From Roseihalotalea indica (GTDB lineage: Bacteria; Bacteroidota; Bacteroidia; Cytophagales; Cyclobacteriaceae), in contig NZ_JAINFL010000005.1 of the NCBI RefSeq assembly GCF_022458895.1, positions 1 to 64,000 on the forward strand: a stretch of 64,000 nucleotides of DNA, in the 5' to 3' direction. Shown piece after piece: positions 52,868 to 60,464 of the stretch. How positions within the stretch are numbered: position 1 is the first letter of the stretch; each line of letters begins with the position of its first letter. A model generated the notes under the pieces. That model was given only the letters and a program-made list of their open reading frames with translations, searched no databases and had not been told where the DNA came from. The translations under genes and the position numbers were made by a program.

Positions 52868-54718
52868 CTACACGTAGCTTTCCAGGTTCAACCGTTTCAG
52901 TTCGCTGATGAACTTGATTTTGTGGGTAGGAGTGCGCTCCAGTTTTTTCTCCAGGATGTAAATCTTCTCGGTAGACAACTCCGGGTGCTCTCCAATCAGC
53001 GACTGAGCATAAGCAATGGCTTCTTCAAACATTGTCCGTAATACTTCCTGCTCGGTTAAGCCGTTTTTGATCCGCTCCTTATAGTTGGCGTCTTTTCGGA
53101 TGCGTTTGTAGTCCGGAAAAACAAAAACACTCAGGTACGGGTCCGTTTCGTTTAGCCTTATCGCCATCGCATCCTTAATCCAGACGGAGCGCACCAGTTG
53201 GTTCGACATTCGCATCAGGTCCACATAACTGCCATCATGCCAGGGAATTAGTTCTTTTTTTCTTCCGATGATGTACACCCAGTTTTCTTCGTCCATGTAG
53301 GCCACATCGCCGGTGTTGTAAAACTGATCTTCTTCTATCAGCAGACGGTCGGCCCCTTTGTAACCTTTCGCCAGCGCATCGCCCTTAATGTACAGTTCTC
53401 CTACCGGATAAGAGATGCCTGGCAGCTCCTCCATGTTTTCCAGCTTAGCTTCCAGCCCAGGAATCAAACGGCCGCAGGAGCCTCGCTTGCTTTCGTTCAG
53501 GCTGTTTTTAGCGATTACTCCGCAGGCTTCGGTAGCCCCGTAGATGTCGATGATGGTGATGCCCAGTTTGCTGAAAATTTCAATAATAGCCGGATCAAGC
53601 TTGGTAGAAGAAGAAATGCCGTACGCGAAGTTTCCGCCGAGCTTGTTCTTCAGAAAAGTGCGTACCGAGATTAGTTTGGCCTTATCCAGAGCCCCGATGT
53701 CGTAAAAGTTATTGCTTTTCTCAATGCCGATCAGGTGGCGATAAAGGTTATGCAGGATGGGTTTGTTCTTCATTTCTTCCAGCACCTCCTTCATAATATA
53801 AATCCAGAACTTAGGCACCGCCATCAGACAGCGAATGCGTACTCCCTGCTTCTTCAGCTTTTTAATTTCGTCCTCCAACACATCATCTTCATCAGCCTCC
53901 CGGGTAAAGTAGCTCACCGTAAAGCTTTTGGACTTAGCCACCAAAAATTCCAGCAGGGTGGCAATATGGGTGTACGGGCCGAGGTTCAGAAAATCTTCGT
54001 TCAGGCGGATGTTCAGAATATCCATCGCCTCATTCACCTGAAAGATGATATTCTTGTGGGTGAGTTCTACCACTTTGGGTAGAGAAGTGGTACCGGAGGT
54101 GGCATAGTTGCAGAGCACGGTATCTTCATCATCCAGGCGAGGGCTAGGATCTTCTTCCAGCCGTCCCTCGTACAAAGTGGTGATCTGAGACAAACGAACT
54201 TCTTTCGGTTCAAGATCGGTAATTGATTCACCTTCCTGATCTTCAAAAACCTGGTACAAGTCGCAGATGAGCAGGGTAGGGTGAAGGTTTAGCTCTTTCA
54301 ATAAGGCTCGCATCCGTTTTACCTGAGGCTGGCTAATCAGCAGGAAATCCGGTGGGTTGATCGTCAGCAAACGATGCAGCTCGTCGTCGTTCATTTTGGT
54401 ATCCAGCGGAAACAGCACGTTGCCGGTATAAAGCGAAGCAAAGGCCGTCATATCCCATTCGGGTCGGTTCTTGACAAACGTAGCGATGACGGCCTGGGTA
54501 TCAGCGGGCTGAGCATCGTAGAAATAGGAAATCATCAGGTAGATGTTACCCAGGTATTCGTCGCTGGCGATATTATCGTATGATGTGCCGTTATCGACAC
54601 GAATGACGGTCCGCCCCTGGTACAGAGGAAGCCGCTCAGTAATCACATCGGCCACGGAGGAGATCGCTATCTTTTTGCTTCGTAAAGTGCTTTTAAAAGG
54701 AGAAGTGAGACTAATCAT
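52868..54718 (-). CDS. AMP-forming acyl/aryl ligase (ANL superfamily), atypical
   Basis: A 616-residue adenylating enzyme. The ATP P-loop is NYATSGTTSLPK (about 210-221), then YGATEACG (A5), YNTGDVAYM (A7) and IIGRKKE (A8), and a C-terminal ERTPTHKIKFISE that likely holds the A10 Lys. It is divergent from ordinary acyl-CoA ligases and from the FAAL of the same cluster, so it probably activates a second acid, either to modify the lipid amine or to load a carrier. Substrate choice cannot be read. It lies 96 bp after the fusion gene and 66 bp before the MMPL gene. Confidence 0.8.
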   Translation of the reverse strand: MISLTSPFKSTLRSKKIAISSVADVITERLPLYQGRTVIRVDNGTSYDNIASDEYLGNIYLMISYFYDAQPADTQAVIATFVKNRPEWDMTAFASLYTGNVLFPLDTKMNDDELHRLLTINPPDFLLISQPQVKRMRALLKELNLHPTLLICDLYQVFEDQEGESITDLEPKEVRLSQITTLYEGRLEEDPSPRLDDEDTVLCNYATSGTTSLPKVVELTHKNIIFQVNEAMDILNIRLNEDFLNLGPYTHIATLLEFLVAKSKSFTVSYFTREADEDDVLEDEIKKLKKQGVRIRCLMAVPKFWIYIMKEVLEEMKNKPILHNLYRHLIGIEKSNNFYDIGALDKAKLISVRTFLKNKLGGNFAYGISSSTKLDPAIIEIFSKLGITIIDIYGATEACGVIAKNSLNESKRGSCGRLIPGLEAKLENMEELPGISYPVGELYIKGDALAKGYKGADRLLIEEDQFYNTGDVAYMDEENWVYIIGRKKELIPWHDGSYVDLMRMSNQLVRSVWIKDAMAIRLNETDPYLSVFVFPDYKRIRKDANYKERIKNGLTEQEVLRTMFEEAIAYAQSLIGEHPELSTEKIYILEKKLERTPTHKIKFISELKRLNLESYV

Positions 54719-54754
54719 GAGTTGGTTGATTTTTTAGTGAGGTGATGGTTGTTT

Positions 54755-54808
54755 ATTGCTGATTGTCTATTGTTAGAACGAGCAATCAGCCATTCGACAA
54801 TCAGCAAT
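54755..54808. repeat. 13-bp inverted repeat between fusion and ligase genes
   Basis: ATTGCTGATTGTC (54755-54767) and its exact complement (54796-54808) with a 28-nt spacer; CAATCAGC occurs once more inside. No U-tract follows on the minus strand, so it is a leader or processing hairpin rather than a terminator. The word structure resembles other intergenic repeats of the window. Confidence 0.5.
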
Positions 54809-54814
54809 TATTTA

Positions 54815-57800
54815 TTATTGATAAGCGCGTTGAACGGAATCGCCTAGTCGGAATTCGCCTAGTTCAAAACCGTACTGGTCAGCCATTTCAATGGTTTTCA
54901 TGACCTGTTGCAGGGTGACTGGGCCTTTGGTGAAGGAGCTGTTTTGACCGTCGAAGGCTAGTAGCAGCGTTTCACTCAGGCAACCGTAGGCCATACCGTC
55001 TTTAGGCATACCGACAAAGTTGATCTGATTGTTTTCCGGTAAGCGAGCGTAACCACCATCAAAAACGAAGTGATCGCCACGCTGCTGCTGGAAGTTATCG
55101 CTCAGGTTGGAAGGTACTGAAGCGCAGCAGACAATGGCGCCTTTCTTCACCTGATCCGGACCAATCAGCCAGGCATCCGAAGAGTTCGTGGCAATCGCTA
55201 CGGCTTCGCATTCTTTCAGTACTTCCAGGGTAGAAATCTCAAAGTAAGGATTTGTGCCCTGATGCTGATCCAAAATGGCCTGATGCAGCCAGCTTCCGCT
55301 TTGCTCACTAAGCTCATTACCGGAAGTGAGAGTGTCTACAAGCTGGGTGAGTACTTCACTTTCCAGCGGGTTTTCTTCCAGTAATGCCGGACGAATCACA
55401 TCATTCACCATGGCTCCGGCTAAACCTTGCAGCTGCACTTCCTCTAGATCTTTCTCCTGCATCTGATTTTTCACCTCCTGTAAAATGGTGTACAGACTTT
55501 GATCAATGACGGTCTGGATTCTTTCAGTTGATTTGGCTTTGCCGCTTCCGATCAGGTAGAGTTTTCCGGCGTAGAACGAGAGCAACCCGGTGAGGGTAGA
55601 ACCAATGTTTCCGGCGGCACCCACTACCGCGATAGAGCTGCTGCTAATATCCTGTTGAGTTTCCTCAAAGGCCTTAATAATTCCCTGGCCCATCAGTGCG
55701 GTGGTATAGGCGTTACCGGAAGTAACCGGAATCTCGTAATCATTCAGTGTAGTACCATTGCGGGTGACGATGGAGGTGTATGCTCCCAGCCCAACCAAAG
55801 AGGTAGGGATGCGCTCATCACCCAGGTCACGAGCCACCACGGCGGCATCCATGATCTTATCTTCCATCTCCAGCAGGTACTTGGCGTGAAAGGTATGCCG
55901 GGTACTCTTGAGTTGGGCATTAGCATACGTTTTGATCATATATTTAGGGAAGTAAGGCACGCATACCAGGTTCAGTTCTACCACAAAACCATCCTGCTCA
56001 ATGTAGGTGCGGTGCATCACATCCGGCTCCAGAAAACGGCACAACTTATTCCACCACTGCGTCAGTTTCTTGTCCGACGCATTGTATTGCTTGAACGAAG
56101 GTAAGTAGTAGTCTACCAGATGCTTGAGCTCGGTGATGTGTACCACAAAGCCTACCCGGGCATCAAAATCAACCTGGTTTTGGTAATCGGGATGGATCAG
56201 GGGCATTGCCTGCGGTGAGGTTCTTTCTTCAACCGGAAGTTCATCATCCAGCAGGTGAGCCGTGAGGCAGTATTCGTTATTTCGGTGAATGATCATGAAA
56301 GCTTCATCCAGGGCAGTTACCAGCGTGTCGAGCTGCTCGTAAGTGATAAAGGCAGATGGCTGTACCCGAAGAATAGATTCTCGTTTCTTGCCCGGATTTC
56401 CTTTGAATAAGGTAGTAAGCGGAGCCAGAATCCTCACCCGGTGATGGTGGAGGACGTAGCTGGCGACCAGCAGCGAGATAAATCCCTGCCGACCGGCGTA
56501 GCGGAACAGCGGACTATAGCGGGATAAATCCTGAAATTCCAGGCCGGTCATCAACCCTCGTCCGCGGACATCTTTCACAATATTCGGGTACCGCTGTTGA
56601 AGCTCCTTTAATCGTGTTCTCAGGTACTCACCTTTCTTGACGGCTTCTTTAAGTAAAAAACCATCATTTTCGGTCATGATATCCAACGCCCTGAGAGCAA
56701 TCATGCAGGAAATATCGTCTTCGGCAAAGGTAGAAGTATGCAGAATCCCAAAATCCAGATCATACACCTTCTCGTGAATCATGGCAGCACCTACCTTGGT
56801 AAGTCCACCACCCAGCGCTTTGCTGAGCAGCACGTATTCCGGTTCAATGGCGGCCAAGGGGGTGCCTTCGTAGCCGAAAATGTATCCGGTACGCCCGCTG
56901 CCCGTCTGAATTTCATCAACTATAAAAGGCACTTGAATTTCTTCGTGAATTTGAGCTAGCCCTTCTAAGGTTTTATCAGGTACCGGTTTTACTCCGCCTT
57001 CACCCAGTACTACTTCCATAATCATGGCAAACACTTTGGTGAGGTTGTGGCGTTGCAGCACAAGGGTATCACCTTCCAGCACTGGCACAATAAACTCGAT
57101 CTGATGCTCCTTTACTGCTTCGGCTAGTCGTTCAGGACGATCAAAATCGATGAAGACAGTTTTTAAAGAAGACAGTCCTTCAAAGCCCTCCCGGAACGTT
57201 TTGTTAAAGGTGACTTTCAGTGCAGAAGAGGTTTTGCCATGATATGAGCCTTTCAGTGCGCAAATAACCGGGTTTTTCTGGTAGGATTCGTACTGGGCCA
57301 GGTTGTATTCATCCAGGTCGTCCCGGTACTTAGTAAGGTCTTTCACCCCAGCCGGGAGGGTAACCGGTAGTTGGTTATCTTCAATCTGGTGATAGGTATC
57401 GTGTAATTGGCGGGTGAGCCGTTCGTATTCCCGCTGTACCATCTCCAGGTGCACTTTGTAAGCGTGCTTTAGTGCTGCTTCTACCGTTTCGGTGCCACTG
57501 TTGGTGAGATGGCAGTAGTAGTTGCTTTTGGCGGGAATGAGTTCGTTCAGGCGTTTTGCCAGTCGGTGAGCGGCGGGACGCAGAGCACTTTGAGTGAACA
57601 TGGGGGCGTCGTCGTCCAGGTGTTTCTTTAAGGCGTTTTTCAGAGCCGGGTGGTTATGCCCCAGAAAGTTGGAGCCGAAGCCGCTGACAAAGTCCAGAAC
57701 CGGTACTTCGTTGCCTTGTTCGTTGGTGAAATATACATAATCGCCTTTGGCTTTGGTATAGCTGTAGTCCAGTTTCAGGCTGTTGAGCATTTCGGCCAGT

Positions 57801-57907
57801 TTGGGTTTGCAGTACTGGTGATAGGCGGCAAAATCAGACTGCTTTTTCTTGCTACCCAACATTTGCTGTTTCAGGTCTTCCAGGGATATGTTATTGGATG
57901 GATTCAT
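54815..57907 (-). CDS. Fusion: class III aminotransferase + acyl-ACP-reductase-like domain
   Basis: A 1030-residue bifunctional protein. Residues about 50-560 form a class III PLP transaminase: HLTNSGTETVEAALK (133-147), YHGKTSSALK, Asp331 in FIVDEIQTGSGRTG and the Schiff-base Lys363 in LLSKALGGG. Residues about 590-1030 resemble cyanobacterial acyl-ACP reductase: GLGAYTSIV, TSGNAYTTA, the NADPH motif VVGAAGNIGS (761-770), FVFDGGYARLP, and YGCLSETLLLAFDG. Cys976 in the last block aligns with the catalytic thiol (Cys294) of Synechococcus AAR. A region of about 90 residues is inserted after the NADPH motif. Inferred reaction: acyl-ACP to fatty aldehyde, then to primary amine, with channelling between domains. 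Confidence 0.82.
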   Translation of the reverse strand: MNPSNNISLEDLKQQMLGSKKKQSDFAAYHQYCKPKLAEMLNSLKLDYSYTKAKGDYVYFTNEQGNEVPVLDFVSGFGSNFLGHNHPALKNALKKHLDDDAPMFTQSALRPAAHRLAKRLNELIPAKSNYYCHLTNSGTETVEAALKHAYKVHLEMVQREYERLTRQLHDTYHQIEDNQLPVTLPAGVKDLTKYRDDLDEYNLAQYESYQKNPVICALKGSYHGKTSSALKVTFNKTFREGFEGLSSLKTVFIDFDRPERLAEAVKEHQIEFIVPVLEGDTLVLQRHNLTKVFAMIMEVVLGEGGVKPVPDKTLEGLAQIHEEIQVPFIVDEIQTGSGRTGYIFGYEGTPLAAIEPEYVLLSKALGGGLTKVGAAMIHEKVYDLDFGILHTSTFAEDDISCMIALRALDIMTENDGFLLKEAVKKGEYLRTRLKELQQRYPNIVKDVRGRGLMTGLEFQDLSRYSPLFRYAGRQGFISLLVASYVLHHHRVRILAPLTTLFKGNPGKKRESILRVQPSAFITYEQLDTLVTALDEAFMIIHRNNEYCLTAHLLDDELPVEERTSPQAMPLIHPDYQNQVDFDARVGFVVHITELKHLVDYYLPSFKQYNASDKKLTQWWNKLCRFLEPDVMHRTYIEQDGFVVELNLVCVPYFPKYMIKTYANAQLKSTRHTFHAKYLLEMEDKIMDAAVVARDLGDERIPTSLVGLGAYTSIVTRNGTTLNDYEIPVTSGNAYTTALMGQGIIKAFEETQQDISSSSIAVVGAAGNIGSTLTGLLSFYAGKLYLIGSGKAKSTERIQTVIDQSLYTILQEVKNQMQEKDLEEVQLQGLAGAMVNDVIRPALLEENPLESEVLTQLVDTLTSGNELSEQSGSWLHQAILDQHQGTNPYFEISTLEVLKECEAVAIATNSSDAWLIGPDQVKKGAIVCCASVPSNLSDNFQQQRGDHFVFDGGYARLPENNQINFVGMPKDGMAYGCLSETLLLAFDGQNSSFTKGPVTLQQVMKTIEMADQYGFELGEFRLGDSVQRAYQ

Positions 57908-57913
57908 GTGGAA

Positions 57914-57979
57914 AGGTTTGAAGGATTGAATGAGTGATTTAGTGAATGAGTGAATTAGAGAGTGAGTGATTGGGTTAAT
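57914..57979 (-). repeat. 8-bp-periodic ACTCATTC leader repeat before the fusion gene
   Basis: About seven imperfect 8-bp units (plus-strand consensus TKAGTGAW) fill the 91-bp gap. On the coding strand they end in ACTCATTCAATC about 16 bp before the ATG. It is the longest member of this repeat family in the window. Confidence 0.5.
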
Positions 57980-57998
57980 GTGTTTCTGTTGGTCTGTT

Positions 57999-59297
57999 TT
58001 AGAACTGATACTGAGCTTTGAATTGAATGCGGTCGTTGTTGGTGTATTGCTGGAAAAAGCTGGGTTCTTCTCCTCCTAAAATATCGGCTCGGGCGGTAAT
58101 AGTCAGGCCATCTACCCATTGGTAAGCGACTTCGGGCTGAATGTAATAGCCTTCGGTCTGAAAATCGTATAAAGCTTGCATTGACAGCGTCAGCAGGCCT
58201 CGGTAGGCATATTCTCCGCGTACTAAAAACGTTTGTTGAAACAAATGATTAAAGCTGGTTGCCGGGTATTTTTCCTGTTCGGGTACAATCTCCTGCATGT
58301 ATTCCGTAAGCAAATGAAGCGTAGAGTTACTCTGCCCCAGCGAGAAAAGATAATCCAAGCCGAGAGAATACTGCAAATAGTCATTTTCATTCTGAGCTAA
58401 GCGAGCCGCTTCGCCGGAGGTAATGAAGTACGCGCCTTCGCCCCGAAAGCCCAGTCCTCCAAAGGTGGTGGCAAAATCCAGTCCTACTACATCCCAGGGA
58501 ATATAGATATTCTGTGCACTCAAGGTGATCGTATCCTGAGCAAAGCCCACTGGTTGCAGCTGGATTTCCGGAATATCTCCGTAACCATGATAGTAGCTGG
58601 CCGAAAGGTCAATCCGGCCAAGTTGTCCATCCAGGCGAGCCGCGTACTGGGCACTGCTCAGGTCGTTGGCCGGGCCTATGTCCGGTAGGGGTTGATACAC
58701 GGCATTCACCTGGTTTTCGGAAAACTGAGGGTTGGGAATAACCTGCGGAAGCGTCCAGACCGACTTACTGTGGGGCAGAAAGCTAGGTACGAAAACTGGA
58801 ACAAAAACGGTTTGCAACGACCAGTTTTTGTAGTAATACGTAGCACTAGCCGAGAGTATGCCGAACTCTTCATCATCCAGATCGAGAATATCCGAAAAGT
58901 CTAGCGGGGTGAGGTTATTGGTGAAATTGATGCCGTCGGCCCGGCCCCAGGAATAGATCTGTTTACCGATTCGCAAGTCTACCGATGAGAATGTCACATC
59001 CACGTAGTACTCTTTCGGGAAGATACGGTTCCGCTGTTTATCGCTGAAGCCCTCGCGGAACTCTACCGAGGCAAACACTTTCGTTTTATCGGACACGCTT
59101 CGTTCCAGGTCAATCTGCAAGGTTCCCTGGTTACGGGCATCAATGATAGAGTCGGGGTGCTCGTGGAAATAAGAGATATGGTCCACTTCCACCGTGCCGT
59201 GAATGATCATACTGCTATCCTGAGCCTGGCTTTGAAAGCCCCAACCCAGCAGCAACAAGAGTGGGAAAACCCTATTTATTGGGAAGAAATACTTCAT
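57999..59297 (-). CDS. DUF1302-like outer-membrane beta-barrel
   Basis: A 432-residue protein with signal peptide (1-25, ending SQAQ) and alternating amphipathic strands to a C-terminal aromatic (FKAQYQF), typical of a beta-barrel. The segment VDLRIGKQIYSWGRADGINFTNNLTPLDFSD is the characteristic DUF1302-like block. DUF1302 barrels usually accompany MMPL transporters and LolA-like proteins and are thought to form the outer-membrane step of lipid or lipoprotein export. The gene overlaps the LolA-like gene by four bases (ATGA). Confidence 0.75.
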   Translation of the reverse strand: MKYFFPINRVFPLLLLLGWGFQSQAQDSSMIIHGTVEVDHISYFHEHPDSIIDARNQGTLQIDLERSVSDKTKVFASVEFREGFSDKQRNRIFPKEYYVDVTFSSVDLRIGKQIYSWGRADGINFTNNLTPLDFSDILDLDDEEFGILSASATYYYKNWSLQTVFVPVFVPSFLPHSKSVWTLPQVIPNPQFSENQVNAVYQPLPDIGPANDLSSAQYAARLDGQLGRIDLSASYYHGYGDIPEIQLQPVGFAQDTITLSAQNIYIPWDVVGLDFATTFGGLGFRGEGAYFITSGEAARLAQNENDYLQYSLGLDYLFSLGQSNSTLHLLTEYMQEIVPEQEKYPATSFNHLFQQTFLVRGEYAYRGLLTLSMQALYDFQTEGYYIQPEVAYQWVDGLTITARADILGGEEPSFFQQYTNNDRIQFKAQYQF

Positions 59298-60073
59298 TTT
59301 TGAAGAAAGCGTTGGGTAAATAACTGTTCGTCTACCCCTTCATTCAGCACGATGTTATCAAATTCCAGTACCGTTTGGTGTCCGTTTTGATGATTCTGCA
59401 TTTCCATGCGATAGGGCCGCCATTTGGTAGTGCTGGCTATATTTTTAATATCGCTGGCGTGATACTCTTTCAGCATTTCTCCGGTACCATCGTAAAATTT
59501 TGCCTGTACCAATACGTAATTATCCTGGGTCACCCACAGTTCACGCTTGCTGTATCCGCTTGATTTAGGGTCTTTGGGCATAGCGTGGATGAGAAAGCAG
59601 GCAGCACCATCTACGGTTTCCTCTCCTTCCAACGAGTAGGTGTGCTCTTCCAGATCTTCCCGGTTTAAATCTTCAAAGGTAAAATCCGAACCGACAAAAT
59701 AATCAGACTCATTATTGGGAGAAATACGGCGGGTCTTACGGAAAGCCGGAAGATACAGCCACTGGTCATCGTCCCGACCGGAGTATTCAATCGCCAGAAA
59801 TCCGGTACCAGCTACATCTGCCGGCGACAGGAATTTAATCATGGATGAGCGGTTACCGGACACATCGGTTTTGGTGTGTTGCTCCAGTGTACGTTTGCGT
59901 TCCTGTCCCTGCTTATTGGTCAGCGTCATGCTCAGTTGAAAGTATTCGTCGTCGGCAATGGCTTCTTCATCACAACGGTGCATGATGTCGTATCCCCGCT
60001 CGCTTTGAGCAGTAACGATCGCCGGAAGCAAGCATAGCAGAAAAGCGGTGTAGAATAACGTGAGCTTATACAT
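59294..60073 (-). CDS. Outer membrane lipoprotein-sorting (LolA-like) protein
   Basis: A 259-residue periplasmic protein with signal peptide (1-22, ending VTAQ) and a LolA/LppX-type half-barrel: YFQLSMTLTNKQGQERKRTLEQ, SSMIKFLSPADVAGTGFLAIEY, QWLYLPAFRKTRRISPNNESDYFVGSDFTFEDLN and KRELWVTQDNYVLVQAKFY. The family carries hydrophobic acyl chains across the periplasm and is regularly encoded with MMPL exporters. It starts 11 bp after the ACP gene stop and overlaps the barrel gene, placing it firmly in the lipid operon. Confidence 0.88.
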   Translation of the reverse strand: MYKLTLFYTAFLLCLLPAIVTAQSERGYDIMHRCDEEAIADDEYFQLSMTLTNKQGQERKRTLEQHTKTDVSGNRSSMIKFLSPADVAGTGFLAIEYSGRDDDQWLYLPAFRKTRRISPNNESDYFVGSDFTFEDLNREDLEEHTYSLEGEETVDGAACFLIHAMPKDPKSSGYSKRELWVTQDNYVLVQAKFYDGTGEMLKEYHASDIKNIASTTKWRPYRMEMQNHQNGHQTVLEFDNIVLNEGVDEQLFTQRFLQK

Positions 60074-60084
60074 GGGAGTAGGGT

Positions 60085-60369
60085 TTAGGCCGCGTTGGCT
60101 TCGGTCAATAATGATTCAATGTAAGCGGATGCCTCGGCAATAGTAGGGTAGTCCCACAGCAGGGTGGCGGGCAGTTCAATGTCCAGCATCTCTTCCAGTT
60201 CACCGGCCATCGCCATAGCATTCATAGAATCCAGGCCGTAGCTGCTGACGGGTTGATGAATGTCGATGACCGTTTCTTCAAAAGTGTATAGTGCCGCCAG
60301 CTTCTGTTGAAACCATTGAGCAACGGGAGATAAAACTTCGGTTTGAGGGTATTCTGATACAATTTTCAT
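60085..60369 (-). CDS. Free-standing acyl carrier protein
   Basis: A 94-residue carrier with the phosphopantetheine site YGLDSMNAM (Ser48), a long helix 2 (MAGELEEMLDIELPATLLWDYPTIAEASAYI) and a helical N-terminus (PVAQWFQQKLAALY). It resembles PKS/NRPS-type carriers that partner with FAAL enzymes rather than the house-keeping AcpP. It sits 95 bp after the FAAL gene. Expected role: the covalent tether on which the FAAL-activated fatty acid is presented to the reductase-transaminase fusion. Confidence 0.92.
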   Translation of the reverse strand: MKIVSEYPQTEVLSPVAQWFQQKLAALYTFEETVIDIHQPVSSYGLDSMNAMAMAGELEEMLDIELPATLLWDYPTIAEASAYIESLLTEANAA

Positions 60370-60389
60370 GATGTGGTTATGTGCAAGGG

Positions 60390-60443
60390 TTGAAGGATTG
60401 AATGAATGAGTGAATTAGAGAATGACTGAATGGGTTAAGGTTT
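60390..60443 (-). repeat. ACTCATTC leader repeat before the ACP gene
   Basis: On the plus strand GAATGAATGAGTGAATTAG and AGAATGACTGAATGGG, followed by TTAAGGTTTTA, which is also the ending of the copy at 12289-12320. On the coding strand the repeat lies about 20 to 75 bp before the ACP start. Confidence 0.5.
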
Positions 60444-60464
60444 TAATATTTAGTATCTATTTAC

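Noticed and set aside
55655..56104. 149-residue plus-strand ORF
   Set aside because: Antisense to the reductase part of the fusion gene, whose motifs are conserved on the minus strand.
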